64,000 nt of DNA from the NCBI GenBank assembly GCA_020849535.1, contig JADLGB010000032.1, positions 1 to 64,000 on the forward strand, in the 5' to 3' direction. Made by a program: the position numbers and the translations under genes. The DNA comes from Candidatus Hydrogenedentota bacterium (GTDB lineage Bacteria; Hydrogenedentota; Hydrogenedentia; Hydrogenedentales; SLHB01). Positions 44,185-52,942 of this stretch are shown piece after piece (within the stretch, counting starts at the first letter, position 1; every line of letters begins with the position of its first letter). Below the pieces are notes generated by a model, which saw nothing but the letters and a program-made list of their open reading frames with translations, did no database searches and was not told where the DNA came from.

Positions 44185-46095
44185 CTATTCCGTTTCCACC
44201 TTGGTCGTCAGCAGCAGCGCATTCTCCTGTACTGGAGTTTGCACGACCACGCAAGTATGGAAATTCTTGGGGTCTTCGGAACCGTCGTGGCCTTGCAGGG
44301 TGTTGTCGGGAAGTTTTACTTGCTGGACGGCGATGGGTTTATCGGCGGTCAGCGCTATGCGAACGCCGGGCCACGTGACGGTGTGGGACGTGCCTTCACC
44401 TTCAAGCGTAACTTCGCTCTCCGTAGCGAGGTGCCAGCGGAACAGGACGATGTTGGCCGTGCCTTCGGCAAGGGCCACGTCATCCGCGATAGTCAGTTCA
44501 TTGGTGGTCCACGCGACGTTCCGATCCCACTTCGCGAGGCCGTCGTAGCAAGCCTTGCCGTCAACCTGCGCCTCGCCGCATTCGAGGTCAAGACGCTTGA
44601 CCGTGATAGGCGCAACCGTGTGGACTTTCTGCCAGCCGGGGTGCGTGATGTTCTTGCCGGGGTCGCTTGAGGCTTCCGGCTCTTCGGTGCCCAGTTGAAG
44701 CACATTGTGGCCGACGCCGGAGCTGTAGTGCGTCATCATGAGTTTGTGGTGGTAAGAAGGCGTGCCCGCCTCGATGAGGATGGGTTTGCCGCGGGCGATG
44801 AAGTTGACATGGCCGCGGTCCTGATGGTCGTGCTGATCGAGCGCGTGTCCGCCGCGCACCCATACTCCGCTGGCGTTTGCGTCCCACGAGTCGCGCCAGT
44901 TCACGCGCGCGGCGCGTTCATACACCGCGAACAGGGCCGGGGCAGCCTGCTGGCCAACGGGCGGCAGTGCGCGTGCCGCGAGACCCGCCAAATCCTCAGA
45001 TGGTCCACTGACTTGGTTGGCCAAGGCCCAGCGCGCCGCGGGACTGCCCGTGCAGGTGGCCGCAAGCGACAGGAAGGGTCGCGACGCCTCGGCGGCGCCG
45101 TAGGCCGGACCCGCGTCGAAACAATTGATGACCATGTTGGCGGGTTGGAAGTGCTGGACGAACCACACAGGAAAGCGCTTCAAAAAGGGGTGGTCGATAG
45201 CGCGGCGGTCGCCCGCCACGGCCATGGCGTGCGCGGCGTGCAGCATCGAGGTGACGGTGAAGCGGGCGTAGCCGAAACCTTCCTCGAACTCCCCGTGGGC
45301 CCCGTGCGCATCGAAGGCCCGCATGAGATTCGCGACGCCCAACTCGTAGGCATCACGGTGTTGCTCCACGCCGAGGATCAGACACGCGCGGACGAGCCCT
45401 TCGGTGGGCAACACCCACTGATTCGTGTTGGGGTTGTCGCTGCGAATGAACCAGCTTCGTTTCGTTTGCCAGTCGTCAACCACTCCGGCGATCTCGCCTT
45501 CGAGCAATGCGTGCAGGCGTTCGCTCAGTTCGGGGCTGAGGCTGTCCGCAGGCAGGAGATCGAGGGTGTCGCCGATGGCGCGCACACCGCATCCCGTGGC
45601 GAGCCAGTTGCCATCCTTGCCGTCCGCAGGCAGGCGGTGTCCCGGCGTGTACAACGTCCATCCGGGCCGTTGGAGGGGCGACCATGAAGTCATCTCATCG
45701 AGTTGCGCCACGATGCGATTGAGAAGGGCCGGGTCGCGCGTGATGCGATACCCCGCGGCAAGCGTGGGCAGTTCCTCAGCCAGACTGTTGCACGCGGCAA
45801 AGTCTGACATGGCGAGGGCGAATTGCTCTTTGATCTCCGGCTCCAGTGGTCCGGTTCGTCCATCGAGCCAGGTGCGATTCTGGCCCACCTCGGCGAGGAC
45901 CTTGGCGCGACGGATGATGGGTTGCGCGGCGGCTTCGCGCGCCTTTTCGAGCAAGGCTGTGCGCGCGGGTTCCAGCGCGGGATTGGCGATCGCCTCATCG
46001 AGGAGCTTGCCCCAGCTCGGAGTCTGAGCCGTCGCGGCGTGAAGCGCGCAGACGGCGAGTAAAGAGAATGCGAGAGCGGTTCGTTGCAGATTCAT
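44185..46095 (-). CDS. Heparinase II/III-like polysaccharide lyase, secreted
   Basis: Encodes 636 residues from ATG 46095, with GAGGGAG 5 bases upstream. The signal peptide is MNLQRTALAFSLLAVCALHAATA-QT. The alpha-toroid part includes SDNPNTNQWVLPTEGLVRACL and GEFEEGFGYARFTVTSMLHAAHA. The beta part has VRGGHALDQHDHQDRGHVNFIARGKPILIEAG, where the Asp-His cluster replaces the HNDN of other members, then YSSGVGHNVLQLG. It is smaller and clearly distinct from the enzyme at 8505-11486, so the two probably act on different uronic-acid glycans. It stands alone, bounded by repeats. Confidence 0.87.
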   Translation of the reverse strand: MNLQRTALAFSLLAVCALHAATAQTPSWGKLLDEAIANPALEPARTALLEKAREAAAQPIIRRAKVLAEVGQNRTWLDGRTGPLEPEIKEQFALAMSDFAACNSLAEELPTLAAGYRITRDPALLNRIVAQLDEMTSWSPLQRPGWTLYTPGHRLPADGKDGNWLATGCGVRAIGDTLDLLPADSLSPELSERLHALLEGEIAGVVDDWQTKRSWFIRSDNPNTNQWVLPTEGLVRACLILGVEQHRDAYELGVANLMRAFDAHGAHGEFEEGFGYARFTVTSMLHAAHAMAVAGDRRAIDHPFLKRFPVWFVQHFQPANMVINCFDAGPAYGAAEASRPFLSLAATCTGSPAARWALANQVSGPSEDLAGLAARALPPVGQQAAPALFAVYERAARVNWRDSWDANASGVWVRGGHALDQHDHQDRGHVNFIARGKPILIEAGTPSYHHKLMMTHYSSGVGHNVLQLGTEEPEASSDPGKNITHPGWQKVHTVAPITVKRLDLECGEAQVDGKACYDGLAKWDRNVAWTTNELTIADDVALAEGTANIVLFRWHLATESEVTLEGEGTSHTVTWPGVRIALTADKPIAVQQVKLPDNTLQGHDGSEDPKNFHTCVVVQTPVQENALLLTTKVETE

Positions 46096-46136
46096 GGTTT
46101 CTCCCTCAATTTGGAAATGGGTCAGACAATCAAGGA

Positions 46137-46314
46137 GAAGAACATCCCCCTGCGCCCCCTTCAAAGGGGGACCTGTGGAGCACAGGATTTATGTACTTGT
46201 AGATTGCTTGGGGCGACTCGCAGCCGATTTGCCGGAAAGGCTCAGCCCGAAGGGCCGAGTGCGGGGTCCCCCCTTGAGGGGGGCAGGCCCGCAGGGCCGA
46301 GGGGGATGTTCTTC
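46137..46314. mobile_element. MITE-like element, 178 bp with perfect 15-bp inverted ends
   Basis: GAAGAACATCCCCCT (46137-46151) is the exact inverse of 46300-46314. The interior contains CCCCCTTCAAAGGGGG and CCCCCCTTGAGGGGGG self-complementary stretches and GGGCCGAG repeats. It encodes nothing. It fills the gap between the lyase and glycosyltransferase genes. CCCCCTTCAAAGGGGG recurs at 58992-59007. Confidence 0.75.
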
Positions 46315-46388
46315 GCCAATCGCTATGATCGGGACTCATCTTCAGTCTCCCTTTTTCGGCATGAAAGTCTTTCTCTGTCCATGCACCG

Positions 46389-47084
46389 TCACCGGGCAAA
46401 GTTCCTGCCCCATTTCTTGATGTAGCGAGCGCGCTGGACGGTCTTCATTCTGAAATTCTGCCACCACGAGAAGTCCGAACTCGAACCGCTCACATGATGG
46501 TGCACGATGCTGCCGGGCACCAGGGCATGTTGGATGTCATGTTGCTTCAACGTCATCGCGTAGTCGTTGTCCTGGTACCAGAACTCGAACTGTTCGTCGA
46601 AAAGGTTACAGCGCGTGACTACGGAGCTGTGCATCACCAGACACCACCCTGTGACTTCGCGTCCCGCGCGGTATCCCGGCATGTATTCTCCCAGGGGCGC
46701 CACTCCCTTCAGCTTATGCCAGTCCGGTTCCCAGGGCGAGAGGGAGAGGATGTCGGGGTGCTGCTCATGGACGCGCATGAGGGTCGAGAACCAACCTGTC
46801 GTGAACGTGAGGTCATTGTTGGCGATTACGAGCCACTCGTGCGCGCAATGGCGGAGTCCGTAATTCAGGAAGCGGTTGTACGCGAAGCGTTCATTTGGAT
46901 GGATGAGATCCACACCCCGGTATGAAAAGCCATTGCGAACGAACTTCCTGTTCGACTCGACCAAGTGAATTACGAATTCGGTCTCGGCCTCGGACGCTCT
47001 CAACGTCTCGATGGCACGGCAGGTCATGGCATGGAACTCGCCGTTCCTCGTGTCGCTCAACATGATGACATCGACATGCCGCAT
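46389..47084 (-). CDS. Glycosyltransferase family 2-like protein
   Basis: Encodes 231 residues. The GT-A fold is indicated by HVDVIMLSDTRN, FVIHLVESNRKFVRNGFSY, RFLNYGLRHCAHEWLVIANNDLTFTTGW (NND in the DxD position), a GWCLVMHSSVVTRCN acceptor-side loop and EFWYQDNDYAMTLKQ. GT2 enzymes transfer sugars from nucleotide donors to surface glycans. The protein is short and lacks any membrane segment, so it may be cytoplasmic. No clear ribosome binding site was seen. No other surface-sugar genes surround it; it lies between the MITE-like element and the ankyrin gene. Confidence 0.82.
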   Translation of the reverse strand: MRHVDVIMLSDTRNGEFHAMTCRAIETLRASEAETEFVIHLVESNRKFVRNGFSYRGVDLIHPNERFAYNRFLNYGLRHCAHEWLVIANNDLTFTTGWFSTLMRVHEQHPDILSLSPWEPDWHKLKGVAPLGEYMPGYRAGREVTGWCLVMHSSVVTRCNLFDEQFEFWYQDNDYAMTLKQHDIQHALVPGSIVHHHVSGSSSDFSWWQNFRMKTVQRARYIKKWGRNFAR

Positions 47085-47219
47085 CGGTGCGTATTCTATG
47101 TTCGCCCAGGGGGCTCAATTGACTCGACGCAATCAGACGCCGCATTACACCCTTTCTCCGCGGTGCGATACAAGTCGCGGGCGAGGATGTACTTGTTGCC
47201 GAGTCGCATGATAAGTGGA

Positions 47220-49712
47220 TCAGTCCCACCAGAACGTCAGCCGTGTCGTGGTGCGCAACTGTTCGACAAGGCCGCTGTCATCATCTGAGTGAAATGAATC
47301 GGGACAAAACTCACTCAATTTCACCGCCCAGACTTCCGGATTGGAAACCGGCCGGTCGAGTTCGATGCTTACGGTGTCGAACTTGCACCCCACCAACCGG
47401 AACGGTTCGGAGGCGTCCATTTCGCGAAACCATGTGAGGATGTCGCGGGTAGTCAGCTCCATGTCGTTACCGCGCACGCCGAACGCCGCCATGATCGCGT
47501 ATTTATCGTTAGACGGGATCAGCATCAGGTAGCGCGTCATGTGCCCGCAACCAATGGGCATGCCCGCGTCAATCAGGTGGTAGCCCCTCCCGGCCATGCG
47601 TCCGGCTAGTTCTCGCACGACGCCATCCACGCGCTTGGCCAGAGAGTCGTAGTCCTCGTTGAATTTCCTGGACCGGGCAATGGCGGCGCTTGCGGCATCC
47701 ACCGCTTCCTTCATTATAGTGTCCGCCTCCTCGGCCGTGAGTTGAAAGGCCACGCACCCCGGAAGCCAATCGACAGGTTCGGGCTGTGCCGCGCATGCTG
47801 CGGCGACTTCCTGGACGGACTCGCGGTAGGCGGCGGCCTCCGCACTTTCGGCCCAGTCCAGCACCGCGAGAAAGTCCGCATCTTCTTCGCGCCGTGTCGC
47901 GTCCGCTTCCAGGAGGCGCTTGGCCAGGTCAAACTGCCGCTCGAGGACGGCCGCCAGCAACGCGGTGTTGCCAGAAGCCGACACCTTGTTCACGCCGGCG
48001 CCGGACTGTATCAACAGTTCCAGGATTTCGGCACGCCCCAGTTGGGCCGCATCGGCCAGTGGCGAGTCCATACTGGGGTATACGGTGTTTTCCTTCTCCG
48101 TGGGAATCGAAGCCGGGTCGTATTCGATGTTGGGGTCCGCACCTGACTCGAGCAACACGCGGACGAGGTCTGTGTGGCCGCGGACCACGGCATTACGTAG
48201 CGGCGTCTGGCCCCACTCGGACCGCAGGTTGGGATTCGCACCCGCCGCCAGCAGGAGTTGCGCGATTTCCGTATGGCCTTCCAGCGACGCGCACATCAGC
48301 GGAGTCACGCGCGATTCCTTGTGCAGCACGTCCACCCGAGCGCCCGCGGCCAGCGCGCTCTTGACGTTTGCCACGTCGCCCTGTTCTGCTGCGTGCAGGA
48401 GGATGGCGTCTTGCATGTGCTTGGAACTCCGGTCCACCGTTGCCCCGGCCTGTTCCAGACGTTCGAGAATCTTGGCGCGTCCGCGTTCGGCGGCGAAATC
48501 CGTGGCAGACTCGTTCTTGGAATTTGTGGCTTTCGGGTCCGCCCCCGCTTCGAGCAGCGCGTCCACGAGCTTGCCGTTCCCTTCCGACGCGGCGATCATC
48601 AGTGCGGTCGTGCCGGGTGCGTACTGCTCGAACAAGCCTGTGCGCCGGGTCGTTTGGATGGCCGCATTGGGATTGGCTCCCGCTTTCAGGAGCTGCTTCG
48701 CGATGGCGAGCGATCCCTGCGCAACTGCCCACAGCAGCGCGGCAGGCGATTGCTCGCTGGCCGCGTTCGGGTCCGCCCCGCGCTTCAGCAACAGGTCGAG
48801 GACGCCTTTCTCCTCCATCCACGCCGCATTCGCGAGGAGCGATTGGCCTTCGTCACTCTGGACGTTGATGTCCGCGCCGGCATCGAGCAGGACCTTCGCA
48901 ATGGCTGTGTGTCCTGACGAAACCGCGGCCCATAGCGGTGTCTGCCCCATCTCATCCCGGCTTTCCAGGTTAGAGCCCGCTTTGATGAGCATCTTGACGA
49001 TGGCAACGTTGCCGCCTTCCGCCGCGGTCAAGAGGGGAGTGTAGCCGAACTGCTCGTTGCGTTCATTGACGTTCACGCCGTGTTTGAGCAGCTTCTTCAC
49101 GATAGCCTCGTTTTGCGTGAATACGGCGTTGTTTAACGCGGGACCCAGCGGACATCCCGCGTTCAGAACCAAGTCGAAGATCTCCTCATTGCGGTTGCCG
49201 GCCGCGATGGACACGGCCGTCTGATCGCCTGCGCTTGCGTAGATGTCGGCACCGGCCTCGATCAGCATTTCGATGACTTCCCTGTTGCCTCGCGCCACCG
49301 CTTCCAGGAAGGGGGTAGGGTCGTTGTCGGCATCGCGGCGGTTTACGTCCGCACCACGGTCGATCAACTGCTTCACGATGGCGGGCGTTCCAAACCGAAT
49401 CGCGAAGTCGAAGGCTCTCCAGTTCTCAATGTCCCCGCGCGCGCCCGCTTCCAGCAAGAGCGTGACCACCTGCTCGTTCTGCCGGCAGACCGCATACATC
49501 AGGGCGGTCTGTTCGTCCGCATCCTGGACGTCAAGCGCGGCCCCTGCATCGATGAGCATGCGGGTGATGTCGAGGTTGCCGAGGCTCGCCGCGGCCATCA
49601 GCGCCGTGCTCTTGTTGTGGCCCGGCTTGTTGACTTCCGCGGGACGCATCCCGGCAAGGGCCTTCTTCACCTGCTCCACATTTCCATCCGCGACTGCCTG
49701 CATGAAATCCAT
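47220..49712 (-). CDS. Ankyrin-repeat protein with DUF4253-like C-terminus
   Basis: Encodes 830 residues from ATG 49712, set by AAGGAGG 7 bases upstream. About 18 ankyrin repeats fill residues 1 to about 610 (units such as QTPLWAAVSSGHTAIAKVLL and TPLMCASLEGHTEIAQLLL), with one longer insert after repeat 11 and another after 16. The last 200 residues end in ITxxDIxxWxxEM-like RDILTWFREMDASEPF, then WAVKLSEFCPDSFHSDDD and a terminal LTFWWD, matching the DUF4253 pattern. No signal peptide is seen, so it is likely cytoplasmic. Ankyrin repeats bind proteins; DUF4253 occurs in genes linked to toxin-immunity sets, but no toxin is next to this one. The function is unknown. Confidence 0.88.
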   Translation of the reverse strand: MDFMQAVADGNVEQVKKALAGMRPAEVNKPGHNKSTALMAAASLGNLDITRMLIDAGAALDVQDADEQTALMYAVCRQNEQVVTLLLEAGARGDIENWRAFDFAIRFGTPAIVKQLIDRGADVNRRDADNDPTPFLEAVARGNREVIEMLIEAGADIYASAGDQTAVSIAAGNRNEEIFDLVLNAGCPLGPALNNAVFTQNEAIVKKLLKHGVNVNERNEQFGYTPLLTAAEGGNVAIVKMLIKAGSNLESRDEMGQTPLWAAVSSGHTAIAKVLLDAGADINVQSDEGQSLLANAAWMEEKGVLDLLLKRGADPNAASEQSPAALLWAVAQGSLAIAKQLLKAGANPNAAIQTTRRTGLFEQYAPGTTALMIAASEGNGKLVDALLEAGADPKATNSKNESATDFAAERGRAKILERLEQAGATVDRSSKHMQDAILLHAAEQGDVANVKSALAAGARVDVLHKESRVTPLMCASLEGHTEIAQLLLAAGANPNLRSEWGQTPLRNAVVRGHTDLVRVLLESGADPNIEYDPASIPTEKENTVYPSMDSPLADAAQLGRAEILELLIQSGAGVNKVSASGNTALLAAVLERQFDLAKRLLEADATRREEDADFLAVLDWAESAEAAAYRESVQEVAAACAAQPEPVDWLPGCVAFQLTAEEADTIMKEAVDAASAAIARSRKFNEDYDSLAKRVDGVVRELAGRMAGRGYHLIDAGMPIGCGHMTRYLMLIPSNDKYAIMAAFGVRGNDMELTTRDILTWFREMDASEPFRLVGCKFDTVSIELDRPVSNPEVWAVKLSEFCPDSFHSDDDSGLVEQLRTTTRLTFWWD

Positions 49713-49972
49713 GAGTGGGCCTCCTTGAACGGACAACTGATATAGAACGCGAATCGGACAAACGACAGGATTCGGTATGGGATTGCAGCAAGAATCCCGG
49801 AAACGGGGTTAGGCGGAAGTGGCATGGGCGTACTGCCCATGAGAAAAGTCATGGGTTGAAAGCTTATGCCACCTTGCCGAATCCAAGGGGATATTACCCA
49901 AATCATGCGTATCGCGCGAATTGGAGAGAGGGAAGATCTGCAAGCGCGGAGCGCGTGGCGTCCCCGGCGCCG

Positions 49973-50497
49973 CTACCCTTCGAGCTTGCCCTTGAGGCGT
50001 TCCAGGCATTTGACGGAATCGTCGCTCAAACGGTCGCCGAGGTGGTTGCTGCGGTGCCGGTGCGTTTGGGCGTCGAGGGCCGCGCTACTGCGCTTGAGGA
50101 CGTCATCGACGATCGTGAGGAAGTGCGCGGGCGACATGACGAGTCCACCGTAACCGCGCACGAGATCGCGGATGCCCCGATCGCCGCTGACGGCGACGTA
50201 ATCCCGGCGGTTGGGTGCACTGTAGATCATGCGCTCGATCAAGGTGTCGGCGGTGTGGTGCCCCGGCGAGTAAATAATCTCGACGCCGGCCGTGCCGCAG
50301 GGCGGTGGGGCTGGCTCCTGGCGGCGTCCGCGGCCATCGAACACGATGCGCGCACACTCCCCGGTGTGGCTGCAATAGCGCGACACGCGGTCCACGAGGA
50401 CCTCGCGCGAGGCCTCAAAGTCGCGCTGGGCGAGCGGTTGGAGCTGTGGGCAGTGATGAATGACGTTGTACCCGTCGATGAGGTAGGTGATGGTCAT
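49973..50497 (-). CDS. NYN domain (YacP/Rae1-like) ribonuclease
   Basis: Encodes 174 residues. The PIN-like NYN fold is shown by MTITYLIDGYNVIHH (first acidic residue), RIVFDGRG, VEIIYSPGHHTADTLIERMI and VAVSGDRGIRDLVRGYG with further acidic positions. YacP relatives are RNases; in Bacillus the family member Rae1 cuts mRNA on the ribosome. A basic C-terminus (THRHRSNHLGDRL, KCLERLKGKLEG) is present. It overlaps the alr stop by 4 bases (ATGA), closing the leftward operon. The AT-moderate 260 bases downstream show no gene. Confidence 0.87.
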   Translation of the reverse strand: MTITYLIDGYNVIHHCPQLQPLAQRDFEASREVLVDRVSRYCSHTGECARIVFDGRGRRQEPAPPPCGTAGVEIIYSPGHHTADTLIERMIYSAPNRRDYVAVSGDRGIRDLVRGYGGLVMSPAHFLTIVDDVLKRSSAALDAQTHRHRSNHLGDRLSDDSVKCLERLKGKLEG

Positions 50498-51627
50498 TCG
50501 GGGGGCGTGTCGCTGTAGACACGCTCGACGCGGCGCCCGATCCCGGTCAGGATTTCGTAGGGGATGGTGCCCGCGCGTTCGGCCAGTTCCTCGGCCGTGA
50601 TGGTCTCGTCGCCGTCGGTCCCGATCAGGGTGGCCACGTCTCCCGCGCTGACGCCCGGCACGTGTGTCACCTCGACCACCGTCTGGTCCATGGAAATGCG
50701 CCCGCGCACCGCGCATCGCTTGCCGCGGATGAGCACCGACGCGCGGTTCGAGAGGCTGTGCTTGTATCCGTCCGCATACCCCACCGGCAACACGGCGATC
50801 CGGATGGCGCCTCCGGCGGCGAAGGTCCTTCCATAGCCGATGCTCTCACCTTTGGCGACGTCTTTCACCAGGATCACCTGGGTTTCCCATCGCAGGACGG
50901 GATGTAGCGGCGGCACCGCGGGGGGGCTGTCCGTTGGCCAGACACCGTAGGTCATGAGGCCGGGGCGCACCATGTCGAACGTGCTCGCGGGGTGATTCAC
51001 AATCGCGGCGCTATTGGCCGCGTGGGTCATCTCGTAGGGGATGCCTTCCTTGTCGATTTGCCGCAGCACGTGCCGGAACTGCTTGACTTGGTTTGCGGTG
51101 AACGAGTCGCGCGCGACATCGGCCACGGGGAAGTGGGTGGCCACGCCCTCGATGTCGATATGCGAGATCCGCGTGAGGTGCATCATCTCGCTGACCACCG
51201 TGTCCACGTGGAAACCCTGACGGCGCATGCCGGTGTCGATCTTGCAATGAATGGGCACCACGCGGTTGGCCTTGCGCGCAAGTTCACCCACGCGCTCAGC
51301 GACGCCCACGTCGGAGATCATCAGGCGAAGGTCATACTCGATGGCCGCGGGCAGGGCATCTTCCAGCGGTTGGACCAGGACGAGGAGGGGGATCGTCAGG
51401 CCGGCTTCGCGGAGTTCGACCGCCTCGCCCACGGAGGCGACGCCTAGCATGGTCGCTCCCGCCTCCACTGCCCGCCTTGCGATGGGCACGGCGCCGTGCC
51501 CGTAGGCGTCCCCCTTCACCACGGGCATCAACCCGCACTCCTTGGGTATCATCGTGCGGACGGCACCCAGGTTGCGCGAGTATGCGGACAGATCGATGAT
51601 GGCGCGAGAAGGCGCGGGAGACTTCAT
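50494..51627 (-). CDS. alr: Alanine racemase
   Basis: Encodes 377 residues from ATG 51627, overlapping the pgsA stop by 4 bases. It makes D-alanine for peptidoglycan. The PLP-lysine is K38 in MPVVKGDAYGHG. Other motifs: HCKIDTGMRRQGF, EGVATHFPVADV, NSAAIVNHPASTFDMVRPGLMTYG, and the second-subunit ESIGYGRTF with VRGRISMDQTVVEV. All main active-site residues appear present. The start gives a signal-free cytoplasmic protein. It belongs to an envelope and division operon (ftsK, HTH, pgsA, alr, NYN RNase). Confidence 0.96.
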   Translation of the reverse strand: MKSPAPSRAIIDLSAYSRNLGAVRTMIPKECGLMPVVKGDAYGHGAVPIARRAVEAGATMLGVASVGEAVELREAGLTIPLLVLVQPLEDALPAAIEYDLRLMISDVGVAERVGELARKANRVVPIHCKIDTGMRRQGFHVDTVVSEMMHLTRISHIDIEGVATHFPVADVARDSFTANQVKQFRHVLRQIDKEGIPYEMTHAANSAAIVNHPASTFDMVRPGLMTYGVWPTDSPPAVPPLHPVLRWETQVILVKDVAKGESIGYGRTFAAGGAIRIAVLPVGYADGYKHSLSNRASVLIRGKRCAVRGRISMDQTVVEVTHVPGVSAGDVATLIGTDGDETITAEELAERAGTIPYEILTGIGRRVERVYSDTPPE

Positions 51628-52253
51628 GAGACACTTCCAAGATGCAGTTGGCGCCAGTTGACGCGCAGGAATTGAGCACCGGAATACACCGTATACACGG
51701 CCACGGCAACGATTGCCCAAAACGAAATGTCGTAGAGGACGTTGTGGTAGCGGACCGCGGCCGCGGGCATCCACTCCACGACGGCGTGTTCCACGATGAC
51801 AAAGAAGAAGAACACGAACACGTACACCATCTGCAGGACGGCCTTGGCCTTGCCGTACTTGTTGGCGGCGATCACGATGCCGTCGCTGGCCGCGAGCGAC
51901 CGCACACCCGTCACGACAAACTCCCGCGCGAGAATGGCCACCACCGTCCAACCGGGCACGTGAAGGGCACGCTCCCCCGGGACCGCCGTCGAGTGGACCG
52001 TCATGAGCATCACGAAACCCGCCGCGAGAAGGACCTTGTCGGCGACGGGATCGAGCAGTTTTCCGAAGTTTGTGACGAGGTTGCGTTCACGGGCGATCTT
52101 CCCGTCGTAGTAGTCGGTGATGGCTGCCGCGGCGAACACCACGTAGCCGATGACGAAGCACGCCCAGTGCTGGAACGAAAGCAAGGCGACAAAGATCGGC
52201 ACCATGATGACGCGGGCCAGCGTAAGGCGGTTGGGCAGATTCATCGAAGCCAT
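51624..52253 (-). CDS. pgsA: CDP-diacylglycerol-glycerol-3-phosphate 3-phosphatidyltransferase
   Basis: Encodes 209 residues from ATG 52253; ATG 52244 three codons later is equally likely, as neither has a strong ribosome binding site. It makes phosphatidylglycerol phosphate at the inner membrane. The CDP-alcohol phosphotransferase motif is complete: DYYDGKIARERNLVTNFGK then LLDPVADK, with all Asp residues in place. At least five membrane helices are visible (LARVIMVPIFVALLSF, VLQMVYVFVFFFFVIV and others). Start and stop overlap its neighbour alr. The 215 bases between the HTH gene and this one hold no gene. Confidence 0.93.
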   Translation of the reverse strand: MASMNLPNRLTLARVIMVPIFVALLSFQHWACFVIGYVVFAAAAITDYYDGKIARERNLVTNFGKLLDPVADKVLLAAGFVMLMTVHSTAVPGERALHVPGWTVVAILAREFVVTGVRSLAASDGIVIAANKYGKAKAVLQMVYVFVFFFFVIVEHAVVEWMPAAAVRYHNVLYDISFWAIVAVAVYTVYSGAQFLRVNWRQLHLGSVS

Positions 52254-52468
52254 GCCTGACGCGGCCTCAGAATGATTCGCGGATTGCGTTGCGATGGGAT
52301 GCACTCCCACAATTTGGATTCCACATTGGGACGAAACACGTTGCGTTCACTCACGGGATGATCATAGCAGATAGGCGAGGTTGATTCATGCCAGCAGGTA
52401 GCATGTGCGGAGGATACAGGACCCCACACTCGTGTTCGCGCGGTGGCCAGGACCGGGCAGCGGTGCCG

Positions 52469-52942
52469 CTATTCGCCTGCCCCCAACGAAGAGGCTGGAA
52501 CGCGCAGGTCTTCCGCGGTGTCCGCATGGGCCTGTTGCTCGGCAGGGTCCGCGTTGGGACGCACCACCACCGCGTACGCAAACCACCCGAGTGCGATCAC
52601 CATACTCACAGCAACCCACGCCATGGCTTCGGCCATCCATTTGGGCCGGGGTGTCTGCTTTGCTGGCGTCGTGGTACTGCGTCGAAGGAACCGCGTGGTT
52701 GGCCGGATGCAGGCTTGGTAGGTGTCCACGAAGCGATTCGGACTCAGCTCCAGGAAGACGCAGTACGTCTTCAAGAAACCGACCGTGTAGCACGCGGAAG
52801 GCAGATTGTGCACGTCTCCTGTCTCTAAGGACTGGATGACGCTGATGGGTACCCGGATTTTCCTGTAAACATCGTCTACGGAAAACCCTAATTCTTCGCG
52901 CCGGGCGCGTAACTCGTTTCCAGGAAAGGTTGACTCGTTCAT
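52469..52942 (-). CDS. RodZ-like helix-turn-helix membrane protein
   Basis: Encodes 157 residues. The N-terminal HTH (NELRARREELGFSVDDVYRKIRVPISVIQSLETGD, then LPSACYTVGFLKTYCVFLEL) matches RodZ and related Xre-type proteins. A single membrane helix follows (AEAMAWVAVSMVIALGWFAYAVVV, about residues 105-128). The C-terminal tail after it is very short (about 30 residues), so the periplasmic beta domain of RodZ (DUF4115) is missing. RodZ links MreB to the envelope in rod-shaped cells. It overlaps the ftsK stop by 4 bases. Confidence 0.82.
   Translation of the reverse strand: MNESTFPGNELRARREELGFSVDDVYRKIRVPISVIQSLETGDVHNLPSACYTVGFLKTYCVFLELSPNRFVDTYQACIRPTTRFLRRSTTTPAKQTPRPKWMAEAMAWVAVSMVIALGWFAYAVVVRPNADPAEQQAHADTAEDLRVPASSLGAGE

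Noticed and set aside
46965..47288. Plus-strand 107-residue open frame beside the glycosyltransferase start
   Set aside because: No ribosome binding site, no motif, overlaps both flanking genes.
47920..49044. 374-residue plus-strand open frame over the ankyrin gene
   Set aside because: Ser/Ala-periodic because it is the complement of ankyrin repeats.
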